Below, one piece after another: positions 52,431-63,485 of a DNA stretch of 64,000 nt (the stretch's first letter is position 1; each line of letters starts with the position of its first letter). This stretch comes from Crambe crambe (taxonomy: Eukaryota; Porifera; Demospongiae; Poecilosclerida; Crambeidae): NCBI GenBank assembly GCA_963924555.1, contig OZ004581.1:5309338-5373337 (forward strand), in the 5' to 3' direction. A program made the position numbers and the translations under genes. Under the pieces are notes generated by a model, which saw nothing but the letters and a program-made list of their open reading frames with translations, was not told where the DNA came from and searched no databases.

Positions 52431-53019
52431 TTATTTAGAATAAATGTTTTTTCCTTTACTTGTTCATCAGTAATGCAGATAGCCATAATGAAAGTATCTA
52501 GGATAAATATAGTCTCAGAGATACTTAACTATTGTTTATTTTATTATAGGCAACTGGATGTTGTGATTTTCCTATCCATCCCAGACATGTATTTTAGCTA
52601 TGCAGTTCATCAGCCAAAAGGAAGGATAAATGCTGATGTAGCTCATATCTATACAGTTAATTGTTTAAGGCCTTTTTACTGGTACTTGATCAGAGTTGCA
52701 TCACGGTTTAATTGATTCATAATCAGACCAGTGCCAGTCAGATGCGAGGTCAATCACATGCACAGAGGCCAAGAATCATATGCACAGGGCAGGGCATATT
52801 TTATAAAAATGTCTGCCACGTTGTAGGTTGAAAGCTATATAGCAGGTTGGAAAGTTACAACTTATTTTTGAACATGTCGAGTTAAAGGTAAAAGGTAGAG
52901 GATACTGGTCCACGTCCATGACCGGATTGACAGTCTCCGCATATTCTGAACCTTCCATCCTTTTAGGAACAGCTGCAATTGATGCTGCCAGGATAGCTAG
53001 CTATATAAGCAGCAGATGT

Positions 53020-53115
53020 GAATGTAGGGATTGTTTTCATACAAGGCTGCAGTACATTCCTTACTTCACTTTTTTATTTAGAAGAAATTTTTTGCGCTCA
53101 CTTGTATAATTAGAA
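53020..53115 (+). repeat. R3 fragment
   Basis: GATTGTTTTCATACAAGGCT, GCAGTACATTCC, then TTTATTTAGAAGAAATTTTT and TGCGCTCACTTGTA, collinear with 27175-27280. Confidence 0.6.
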
Positions 53116-53205
53116 TTACTTAATCTATGGTAAACTGTTTTATTATAATAGCTGGCTACACCTTTGCTCGCTCAACTTATTGCTGCATAAGCATATCCTA
53201 GTTTT

Positions 53206-53240
53206 ATCAGAGAGTGCAGTAGCACTCTCTATGTAGGGTT
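53206..53240. repeat. R1-type terminal hairpin, solitary
   Basis: TATCAGAGAGTGCAGTAGCA, then CTCTCTATGTAGGG, as at the R1 ends. The downstream sequence is not R1. Confidence 0.6.
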
Positions 53241-53813
53241 AGTACGGAATGGGTGTGGCTTCTCTCATTAGAATAATACAAACTGGACTCTCTGTATCTC
53301 TTCTATTCTTGCTACAGGCTCAACTAAACTTCTTCAATCGGCACCATCCGCCGTCTAAATCTAAAATTTTTATGATTCGTTCATCATCATCATCATCATC
53401 AGATTCATCTTCTTTGACGGCTGTAACTCCGTGATCCTTTCACATACGACAATCAAATTCATATCAACTCGTGCAGTTATAATCACATAATGTGCTTTTA
53501 CCATCGTTATTCACACAGTTTTCTTCCAAAATAATCACTCATATCGAATGACTTTGCAATACAAACGATACTGTCAGCCATTCTGAAATTAATGACATCA
53601 TTTGTCACACGCAAGCGTCTGTCACGATCACATGCACGTATGCGCATGCCAACCAGTACCTAGCTAGCTAGCTAGCATAGCAGCCTCTCTAAATAAAAAA
53701 ATAATGAGGTCATATAAAAAGTAAACAAACACGTGAAAGGAAAAAAAATTATGCTAAATGAAAAGGCCATGTAGTGTTAGTCTGTGTACTTTTTACCTAT
53801 AGCAGTTTCTGTG

Positions 53814-53968
53814 AACAAACATCAAAATTATGCTGCCTTCAATAATAATCCCTACATCACTGCCTAAACCAAGCAGAACTTTTACACTGACATGAATTGA
53901 AGCAGCTTGGTGGGAGGCAGTGATGTATATTATTATTGAAGGCAGCATAATTTTGATGTTTGTAAACT
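53814..53968. repeat. Fold-back hairpin, about 155 bp
   Basis: GAACAAACATCAAAATTATG and CTGCCTTCAATAATAAT on the left return as ATTATTATTGAAGGCAG and CATAATTTTGATGTTTGT on the right; inner arms AGTGATGTA/TACATCACT. MITE-like. Confidence 0.8.
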
Positions 53969-54093
53969 ATACTCTGCTACACGATATGATGATCTTGGTA
54001 ACAGTCCTGACCATTCTCACATTTTTTCAGTATGGTGATGATGGAAGGATATCAGAGTGCCTATAGTGATAATCATCATCATCAGGATTTGAA

Positions 54094-54258
54094 ATGTTTG
54101 TTAATAGAGGCAAGAACGGAAGCTGTGTTCGAGGAGTCCATAGCGCTTTTAATGAGGTTTGCAAGGGACTAGACACAGTGACTATAACACATTCCAAGTC
54201 CAACTATGGGATTAGAGCAGGCTGGGAGGAGGCTGTAGCTAAATCATTATAGCTCTGG
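54094..54258 (+). other. Small open frame of unknown nature
   Basis: From ATG 54094: MFVNRGKNGSCVRGVHSAFN, then EVCKGLDTVTITHSKSNYGI and WEEAVAKSL, 54 codons. I recognise no family. It lies just upstream of a truncated Gypsy and may be part of an older element or exon. Confidence 0.2.
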
Positions 54259-54319
54259 CGCCAGAAACAGACAATTTTAGATACTTCTAGATAGCGATTA
54301 CAATTCAGTGTGTAAGCAG

Positions 54320-54640
54320 ATGCTGGATACGGCAGTACCAAAGGAGGATGCAGTGGCGGGAGAACCCACCAGCCAAGTGGTGGGGGAGAGAGCTGACACT
54401 GTTCCCCTCAGCAGTTCTAGTGCAACCGCACCACGGGCCAAGAAATCCACCAGAAAGAAAAAGTTCAAGAGGTCCTGGACCCATTCGTGCTACCAGAGGA
54501 GGACGCAGTGGCGAGAGAACACACCAGCCAAGTGGTGGAGGAGAGAGCTGAAACTGTTCCTTTCAGCATTTCCAGTGAAACAGTGGCCAAGAAATCTACC
54601 AGAAAGAAAAAATCCAAGAAGAATGTGCTACCTGAGGAGG
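54320..54640 (+). repeat. Tandem linker repeat within Gypsy
   Basis: A unit of about 140-150 bp (AGGA(T/C)GCAGTGGCG, CACCAGCCAAGTGGTGG, GAGAGAGCTGA, AAGAAATC(C/T)ACCAGAAAG) occurs twice with a partial third start. The young Gypsy has one related unit in its protease-to-integrase linker. Confidence 0.75.
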
Positions 54641-57600
54641 AAGCAACATCCATAACTGTTCCAGCAGCAGACCAGTTAACACCTCTGCAGATAGCTGAGC
54701 CTGCACCTTGTGCAGATGGACCAAATATGGAGATATCCTCCGTGGAAGTTTTTCCTGTGGTTACCAGAGCACAGAGTAAGAAGAAACTGAAGGAAATCGA
54801 GGCTCACGAGTTGGCAACAGCTCAGTCCCAGGTGGTACTCACACCACCTCAGCAGGAGCCTGTAGCAGAGCAAGGAAGCGATTCGGAAGTCTCGAATGCT
54901 TGTGAAGATGCTGGGACAGATGGACCTAATTCATCTGCCGAGCCGGGTGATTGTGAAGCGGAAACCAGACAGGAGCCGCAGAGAAACACTGGGATCACCA
55001 AGCAACAACTGCTGCAAGAACAGCAGCAGGATGATGAGACAGTCAAATTCATCAGAGAATCAGCAGACGAAGACTCACCATTCATGGTGATAGGAGATAT
55101 CTTGTACTGGAAGAGGCAGATCCGCATGAAGATCAGGCACTCATTGTTGTGCCAAAGAAGCTCAAGAACCAAGTCCTGCAAGCTGGTCATGACTTCGCTG
55201 GCCATTTTGGCAGTAAGAAATTGAAGACACTCATTCAAGCTCACTTTTGGTGGCCAGGCGACGTTGTGCAGTATTGCAAAGCATGTAAAATCTGCCAAAG
55301 ATTCAACAACAAGAAGACTAGGAAGGAGCCCCTATGCCCCCTGCCTGTTATTGACACACCATGGTCGAGAATAGCCATCGATATTGTTGGCAAGTTCGAG
55401 AGGACGAAGAAGGGGAATGCATATATTTTGACCATAATGGACTTTGCAACAAGGTATATGGAAGCCATTCCTTTGCCTAGGATTGACGCAGCAATGACCT
55501 GCAGTGCCCTACTTGAAGTATTCGCTAGGTTTGGCATTCCTAAGTCAGATAATGGCAGCAACTTTACAGCATAGCTGTCAGAAGAGTTCATGAAGATGTT
55601 CAAGATTCATCACATTAAAACTTCACCGTTCCATCCTCAAACCAATGGGATGCTGGAGAGGAGTCACCACACCATGAAGAAGACTCTAGATAAACTGGGA
55701 AACTCCACAAAGAATTGGGATGAATACTTGGTGCCAACGTTGATAGCTCTCAGGACAGCACCTCATGCTGCCCTAGGCATGTCTCCGTTTCAACTATTAT
55801 TTGGTCGAGAGGCAAGAACTCCTGTCTCTGCACTCAGAGAAGAAATCGAGCACGGCACCAAAGTCCCAAAGAATGTCTTGGACTATCTGAAAGACCTGTA
55901 CGACAAGATGGATAAAGCTCAAGCATTGGTCCATGAAAGAGACGCAAAAGCCAAACAGGATTCAAAGAAGATCTATGACAGAGGCACCCAGCATGAGCCA
56001 ATAGAACCAGGAGACCAAGTCATGGTATTGGTGCCTAAAGGAATTGACAACCTCACCTGCCAGTGGGAGGGGCCTTGTAAAGTCTTGAAGAAACTCAGTG
56101 ACACTATTTACCTGGTGGACACTCCTCACAGAAGTGGCAAGAAAAAGTCGAAGTATCACAGAAACTTGATGAAGAAATACTTTCTACAAGTGATGTCTGC
56201 AACAGTGATGTTGGCAGCAGATGAGCAAGGAGAAGCAGAAGTTACCCTGGAGAAAGAAGATCCCGACTTGGAGAAAGAAGTCAACATGGCATCTCATCTT
56301 GGAAAAGATCAGGAGAGATTTACTGCAAGTTCTACAGCAGTTCAGAGAAGTTTTCCAGAACACCTGGAGAGGCCAGAGTAAAGCCATTTTCAATCAACAC
56401 AGGAGATTCAAAACCGGTTTCTCAGTATCCAAGAAGATTACCGGAAAAAATGGAAGCAAAAGATTCAGGAAGAAATAAAGACACTTGAAGCAACAGGAAT
56501 CATCACACCATCTACCAGTCCTTGGACATCACCAATTGTTCCAGTTCCCAACCCTAATGGTGACGTCAGGATGTGTGTCGATTACAGGGGAATAAATAAA
56601 GTGACCCAAGAAGACATCTACCCTTTACCCAGAGTGGATCACCTGCTGGAAGAAGTCAGCCAAGCCAAGTATATAACTACTTTAGACTTGCCTAAAGGGT
56701 ACTACCAATTTCTGGTGAGCCCGGAAGATAGAAAGAAGACAGCCTTCATAACTCCGACAGGGAAGTGGGAGTTTAATAGAATGAAGGTGCCCCGGCAACG
56801 TTTCGAAGAGAAATGGATAGTCTTTTCCAAGACCAAGAGAATCTATCTGCATATATCGATGATGTTGCTATCTATAGCAATACCTGGGAGCAACACATCA
56901 AAGACATCGCCAGACCCTTAACCTTGCTGAAACAGAAAGGCCTCACTGCAAAGATATCGAAATGCAAATTTGCTAGACAGGAAGTTGAGTTCCTGGGGCA
57001 TGTGATAGGAGGAGGAAAGCTTAAAACCCAGCAAGCTAAAGTTGCAGCAAATGCAACTATGCCTACTCCCAAGATTAAGAAAGAGCTTCAGAGCTTCCTT
57101 GGGTCTACGGGATACTATCGAAAGTTCATTCCAAGATACTCAGAGAAGACAGCATGTCTTTCAGATCTGACAAGGGAAACAGAACCGGATAAGCTAGCCT
57201 GGACTCAGAGGTACCAGACTGCTTTTGACAGCCTCAAGAAAGCATTGTGTGAAGCACCAGTTCTCACAGCACCAGACCATGGAAAGCCCTTTATTCTCAG
57301 CACTGATGCCAGTGGTGTGGGAGTGGGTGGAGTTTTGGAACAAGCTACAGATGATGGAGAAGTCAAGCCAGTGGCTTTTTTTTCAAAGAAGCTCCTGGAT
57401 CGAGAGAAGAAGTACGGCATCACCGAACTGGAAGCATTAGCCCTGTGCAAGTCAGTTAAACATTTTGCGGCCTATCTACTAGGAAACAAGACAACAGTAT
57501 GGACTGACCACAAGGCCCTACAATTTATGGAGAAAATGAAAGGAGCAAGTCCCAGGTGGCTGCTTGAACTTCAACAGTATGATCTGAAGGTGAAGTACAA

Positions 57601-57699
57601 GAAGGGATCTGAAAACTGTGTCGCAGATGCCCTGAGCAGGAACCTTCAGACAGCACTTTCTCCACTGGACCAGTCCAGTCTTCTGAAAGGGGGGGGAGG

Positions 57700-57967
57700 T
57701 GTTAGGCAGGCCACTGCCCCAGCTGACCGATGCCCAGGCCATACAAGGACCAGGAGGAAGAGTTGACAGTAACTGGATGTATACCATTGACCACAGAGAT
57801 TAATTAACCACACCCACTCATGATCAGTATAAAACAGAGTTCATTTTTGTGCGTGTCAGTTCTTGCCTTGATTGCTGTATAACTTTATAAGTTCTTTGCG
57901 TGGCGTTTGGGCTATCGGGGCAGGGACTCAGTTGGGATTGGCTGCACGCCTGGCAGACAACCTAACA
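57700..57967 (+). repeat. 3' LTR of the truncated Gmr1-like Gypsy
   Basis: TGTTAGGCAGGCC ... GACAACCTAACA, 268 bp, directly after the purine tract AAAGGGGGGGGAGG. It contains a TATAAAA box (about 57829) and a plausible transcription start region downstream. No 5' partner in the window. Confidence 0.8.
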
Positions 57968-59112
57968 CCAAGTCCACCAGCAAGAGAGTGTGTCACCCCC
58001 TATGCCTGTTTTCACTGAGGAACAAATTAGTCTTTAACAAGATATGACAATGGCTATGATCTATGTATTGGCAAGGATTATGTGACTTGGGTAAATATTC
58101 ATCACCCTTCCCAGTACCAGTAGTGGTAGTGATATGGTTACATATGCTTCAGAAGGGGGTGAGCCCAAGGCAATATCGCTTTGCACACCATCAGTATCTG
58201 ATACTCAAAGGGTCTTGTCTGGTTTTAGTGTACGTACTTCACACATCCACTACATGTACTGTGACTGGCAGATATAACCAACACTAATTCTTTGACTGAC
58301 TCACCCCACCCCATGTCTACATTGACAGACATAACCAACACCACCTCTTCACTGACAGACGCAACCAACTCCACATCTACAATGATAGTCTCGACAGACA
58401 CAACCAACCACACGTCTACAATTACAGATCCAACCAACACATCAACCTTGACGGACACAACTAACACTACATCACCTGTGATAAAAACACCCATGTCGAA
58501 AAGTGTGTCCCCTATTTCTGAGTTTCTCACACTGCCACACGCAACTCCCAAACTCCCAAAAGATCCAAGAATGGAAAGAAACCGGGTCCAGCAAGGGTGC
58601 TGACTAGCCAGCAATCACTTGTGGAGAAAGAAAAGAAGAAAAAGGAGGAAGAGGAAGCAAAGGAAAGGAAGAGAATGGAGAAATGAAAGCTGAAGGAGCA
58701 AGAGAACAAGAGAAAAGCCGAAGAGAAGGAGAAGAAGATTGAAGAGAGGAAAAGAAAAGTTGAAGAAAAGGTTAAGAAGCAGGAGTTAAAAAGGTTAGAA
58801 AAACAAAGGAAAAAGGAAGAGATGGACCTTAAACGCAGAGAAAAAGAGAAGGCGGCTCCTGGCTTTAAGAAGACTTTTGCCACCCGAAGAAAAACCAAGG
58901 ACGGATATCGCCCTCAGAATGAGGAAAGTACAAACAATGAATGTACTGTCTATTTTGGTGAATATCAAGATGATTTGTCACCTGATGGGCTTCCGTTGAA
59001 GAATTGGATCCAGTGTACAAGTGAAGAGTGTAAGAAATGGATGCATGAAGATTGTGTATGTAAGAATAGCGATGACACTTTAGTTTGTGCATGCAGCAAT
59101 GTGCTTAAGTAG
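57968..59112 (+). pseudogene. pogo-like transposase, C-terminal remnant with zinc finger
   Basis: Beginning right at the LTR edge, frames read SVSPPMPVFTEEQISL and RYDNGYDLCIGKDYVTW (a DDE_1/pogo C-terminal signature), then a Thr/Asn-rich tract (STLTDITNTTS-type repeats), SVSPISEFLTLPHATPK, GKKPGPARVLTSQQSLVEKE, a long Lys/Glu coiled coil, and a terminal finger (WIQCTSEECKKWMHEDC) to a stop at 59110-59112. This matches the C-terminal layout of pogo/Tigger-type transposases of invertebrates. Defects: frame changes upstream of 58290 and near 58555, and a stop at about 58684 in the coiled coil. In the finger the first Cys pair reads CTVY, one Cys lost. The catalytic DDE domain is absent, so this is a relic. 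Confidence 0.75.
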
Positions 59113-59208
59113 ATTGCTTAGATAAAAGTATACATAACTAGTACTATTATTTCAATTTACATGAATCTTGGATTATTTTGATTGGTATTCAGTCTAATCG
59201 CCAACGTG

Positions 59209-59760
59209 TAGGGTAGATGTGGGTATTGAGTCAGCTAAGTATTGTTACTCTTTTCTTGGAAATGGACTATCTTAGAATCCTGAAAATTGCTCCAGATATA
59301 AAATAGGTTATGTAGAACTAATGTGTGGAGAAAGTAATAAAAATATTGCATCTTGTAGATAGGAGTTATGATCTTACATAACATACTCAGGAAGGTAATA
59401 TGAGTCATAGGTATGAATTATGAGTCGCTGGCTTGATTTTTGTCTCTAAAAATTGATAATGTAGCTAAGATTTCTACAAAATAAAAATAATAACCTTAGA
59501 TTACTTTAAAATTCATTTTTTACTCCATCTTGTGGCATCATTGCTTCCCTGCGCTTTTTTTATTCAGATTGGTAATGATTGTACCCATTTTTAAACTTCT
59601 CATTTAAGATTATGCTTATGCATGAATAAGGCATTTTCTGGATGATCAAAAGACCAAAAAAATGATTAAGTTTTCATATCTAAAGTATCAACTCTTGTAG
59701 ATTCTTATCAAGTGGTGAACCCATAATAGGGACTGACTCATAATACCCACACCTACCCTA
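59209..59760. mobile_element. MITE with TAGGGTAG ends
   Basis: TAGGGTAGATGTGGGTATT...GAGTCAG at the left and its near complement (CTGACTCA...AATACCCACACCTACCCTA) at the right. 552 bp, no ORF. No clear target duplication. Just upstream, CAGTCTAATCGCCAACG (59190-59206) recurs as CAGTCTAATCGCCAGC near 30500. Confidence 0.7.
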
Positions 59761-62545
59761 TTTCCTATCTTTCACGCACGTGATCAAAATCTAAAATTTT
59801 TATGACGGCTGCCTCTTCGAGTGTTGCTAGTTCAGAGAAGGTTTCTGAAGAACGCTAGACACCACAAAGATTCCAACTGGAAAAAATAATGTACTACTTT
59901 GTCGCCGTCATCTATGAACTTTCGTTGCTTTGAGATCTTCCTTTCTATCCTTCGTGGGACGGTTTTTTCCCAGGGCCCCTCCATGTGGCAAATTTGACTG
60001 CCACTTCCTCAGGTCCTTTTTCTCTCGAAGCAGACATTTTGCCCCTACCGATTTTTCTGTGAAAGTAGTTCAAAGCATAACCAAGGCGAGGATTTTGCCT
60101 ACTTTAGTGCAGCTACCTGCGAAATGCTGTGTCCCAAAATTAACCAAATACCCACGGTAAGCTTTATAGTTAGCTACACTTTCCTGGTTTATGGGCACGT
60201 ATCTTTAGATTGGTATTACTTGTACAATCATGTGTACTATTTGCGGCAGCTTAGCAGCTTAATATTGCATACACATTAGAGAGGGGGGAAGGAGAGGTTC
60301 TTAATTCTTTGGTAGATATCTTCAGCTTTCCATTTCTGTGTTACAATCATCATCTATGAAATAACGAACTTAAAATTTGCCTTGTATTGTAGAGCATGGT
60401 TATAACTTCATCGTTGGTACAATAGTCAGCAGTGTCGTCTTCTTCGTCGATAGAGTCATGTGAGGGATTATCGTCATTTTCTGGATTGGCTGTATAAAAG
60501 CAGAAATGTACGTCACAATCATGTAAGTACTTTCCTTAGATGCATGTTGTAATAGGATACTCAGCTACGTCTCCCCCTCCATTCGACTATTGGGGGTGTG
60601 ATTGGATGGGTAAAACTCGCTGTAGCAGCCAGCCTTCTTTCTAAGGCGTCATGAAAAAGAGAGACCTCGATTTGTAGGTGTGACTTTAATCTTACCGCAT
60701 GAATTTTTTTCTCTTGCGCCACCACTTTAAGGTGAAAGTTGCTGGTTCCCATGATCTTTGGTCTCAAAAGGATATACTTTCATGACAATTTGGTCATATC
60801 TAAGAGCCTCTTTGAGTTGTTTCTGTGGAAACAGGTTCTACCTTTAAAATTTAAGGTTTCAATGAACAATGTTATCAGGGGTTCATTTAGGGGGGGACGA
60901 AGGATTTCAGTAATATTAACTAAATGACATAGTTAATACAACAAGCCTTCTATTCCAGTACTATTCTTAGTTAGATAAGCATGGCTGAGTCCCCCAAGGC
61001 TAAGAGTCATTACAAAGAATAGATCAACAAATTTCTGGGAATAGGTACCAGCTCTGAAACTGGTATAGCTTCCTCTACACACATAATTATCGATAGGTGA
61101 TATGATGTGTAGGTAATGTCCATTGAGGGTATAATTCTAAATGAAACCCTGGTTATTGCTGGATACTGTCATATTCCACTATACTTTTAGCCCCACCCCT
61201 CATAACAATGTAGTTACTGTTAACCTTCTGTATCGATATTTCAGCTTTGACTATACCTTTAGCTTGGCGTAGCCAGTAATAATGTTGTTTTTTTTTAAAA
61301 ACAATGTAGCTAGTTACTGTATTGCTAAAGCACTGGACACTGTCATTAACTACTGACATTTGACTATGCATTTAGTGTGTGGTGTAGTCCCTTTGCCCCA
61401 GAAGGTAACCAGCTGGATGTAAAATTGTAAAATGTATTGTCCTTTTTCGCATTTTCTACACTAGTGTTCTTTGTCACTCATTTATTTCACTTTAACTTTC
61501 AATCTCTCTTCCCAGGTATGCGGCAAAAGTGGCATGGGCCACATTCTCTACCAGGGTGTATCTGGCTCTTTTTGCACCCTCTTGGCATCCTCTCTCCAAA
61601 GCTACAACAGTTATCATATTCTCATTTCATTACCTATAGCTATGCTAGAAGAACTGTATGTATCTTTTAAATTATACATTTTGCCCCTACAATTTTTTAA
61701 AATAACATACTGTAATGTCTATTTTTTGTTATTCAATATGAATTCTGTTCATACTTACTTGCGAAATGCTGTGTCCCGAAATTAAAGTTGTAGCACTGTT
61801 TTCAGGTATCCAGTCCTATGTAAGACTGGTCGGACCTCTCTTCTCAGAATTCACACTTAGCTAACTAAGAGGAATGCCTTAACTACAATTTTTCGGGCTG
61901 CACAGGCAGATGCTCTGTTTAATGTGGTTGATATGGTTATGTAAACCAACGAGGTTCCTGATTCAACGCCCACGCATCATGCATAATTCAATAACGCGCT
62001 AAAAAATAGGAAATGTATTGCACCCTATGCACTTCCGGTCTGGTGGCGTAAGGACTGTATTTACTCTGTTTTGTTCTCAATTTTGATTGTATTATTTCTG
62101 TGAATGTCACAGGCAATAATTGGTAAAGTGGTCGACAATAGAATAATAGTAAATGAATGGCTGGTTGAGAATAGGTAGAGGTCGCCGACTTTACATCGTC
62201 GAGTTCTAGTTACAAACTGTGATGTAACTTCACTTCCAGTTGACCTAGGAAGTATGGAATATTGACTAACTGCCAGATTAATTTGCTAGAGAATGAACTT
62301 TGATCGGGGGGGGGGGGGGAATATAGTGGTAATGACGCTACATAGAAAAGTGTAATGTTTCCCAAAAAACACTTAGCACTTAAATCAATCAAGCTGACAT
62401 TTAATAATAAACTAGTAGGCAGTGGCCAAATTAGCATGTGGGTGGTAGACAGGAAATAATGAATTTAATCACACTGACCTTGGAGGAAAGATGCAAGCGA
62501 CAGTAATCGAAACACCAAGTAGGGATACAGGAAATGAATATACTG
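59761..62545. other. Intergenic, no supported gene
   Basis: AT-rich DNA with short open frames only. TGCGAAATGCTGTGTCCCA at about 60117 recurs at about 61760, next to CATTTTGCCCCTAC in both, so two copies of a repeat are present. A G-run of about 14 lies near 62307. The block 61995-62070 shares sequence with 33540-33700. Confidence 0.5.
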
Positions 62546-62549
62546 TGAT

Positions 62550-62745
62550 ATAATGTCCTTCTGGAAGTTGGCCTCCAAGCTGATGGCTTTTGTATCCGTG
62601 CATGTATGTATGTTTGTGATAGAATGTCCTTTGGCAGTTGGCCTCCAAGCTGACTTTGTCAATGGTGTTTATATTTGTGTTATAGATTGTATGTACGTAT
62701 GTGATAGAATTTCCTTCTGGTAGTAGGCCTCCAAGCTGACTTTGT
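62550..62745. repeat. Minisatellite, three units
   Basis: GTGATATAATGTCCTTCTGG, GTGATAGAATGTCCTTTGG and GTGATAGAATTTCCTTCTGG each lead into AGTTGGCCTCCAAGCTGA-like sequence. The period is 65-85 bp with GTATGTATGT-type spacers. 62746-63320 has no gene I can see. Confidence 0.75.
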
Positions 62746-63319
62746 TGAAGGCGATCAGATTTTAGTATACCTTCATGAAAGACTTTTACTAACCACACCC
62801 TCAATGTCACTCGTGCAGGTTTGTAGCAAATCAATAATGCAAGCACAATCTTACTAATATCATACATTATAGATCTCTACTTATGTTGGTATGGCAGAAA
62901 TGGGGAGGTATATTTTTCTGTTAGGAGTACAGCCGGGTAAAATGGAGAAACAGCTACACATCGAGACGTCTGATTCAACTTGCTTTATCTAAATTTCCAT
63001 GTGCTCTCTAAAATTATTGTAGGTGGGACTGATTGTTTTCTTATAACAGCCCACTAGTTATTCCACTCAAGGTTGTAGAGTGAATTCTGCTGTTCAAAAC
63101 TGCCTTGCCATGCATCCATGCCTCTACTATTCAGTTCAATTCAGCAGTCTTAGTATAATCTAACAGCCCTCTATTCCATATACGTAGACATTGCCAGCTC
63201 ATGATTATCTTGGACTCAGCTGCTTCAAAACTAAAGTTTTCCACCTCCATGCCTCTACTACTCTGCAACTCTAAACTCGGAGCTTCCCTTGCATTATAAA
63301 GTATACAAGCAATAATTAG

Positions 63320-63485
63320 ACCAACGCTATAGCGCACTATTGCTAACGCTTTTTAACGCCTAGATAAAGTGCGCTTTAGTGTGTATCTTCGTATAATGCA
63401 CATATGGGAAGCTTGACATATTATTGCGAGTTCACATGCTTTAGCAGATCATGCGTGTAATTGCGCGCTGAATTCTACACGGGAC
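63320..63485. repeat. CpG-rich interspersed repeat (pair with 7385-7590)
   Basis: AAAGTGCGCTTTAGTGTGTA, GGGAAGCTTGACATATTATT, TTTAGCAGATCATGCGTGTA and ATTGCGCGCTGAATTCTACA match 7470-7585 in order. The remainder to 64000 is AT-rich without a gene and ends in a T-run. Confidence 0.65.

Larger units (their letters stand above)
54308..57967 (+). mobile_element. Gmr1-like Gypsy, 5'-truncated fossil
   Basis: Plus-strand element with integrase ahead of RT. It starts in a repeated linker, then an H2C2 region (HFGSKKLKTLIQAHFWWPGD; CKACKICQRFNNKKTRK), integrase core (PWSRIAIDIVGKFERTKKG; SPFHPQTNGMLERSHHTMKK), integrase tail, RT (CVDYRGINKVTQEDIYPLPR; YITTLDLPKGYYQF; AYIDDVAIYSNTWEQH), RNase H ([41 protein letters not shown]), polypurine tract and 3' LTR. 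Gag, protease and 5' LTR are missing. A few breaks. It is close to the young Gypsy at 14334-20158 in domain content and order. Confidence 0.85.

Noticed and set aside
59930-60160. Arg/Phe-rich plus-strand ORF
   Set aside because: No domain, and its end shares a repeat with 61760, so it is more likely repeat-derived than a gene.
62210-62867. Minus-strand ORF of about 130 codons with LGGLLPEG-type repeats
   Set aside because: It follows from the minisatellite at 62550-62745; units vary in length and do not keep the frame.
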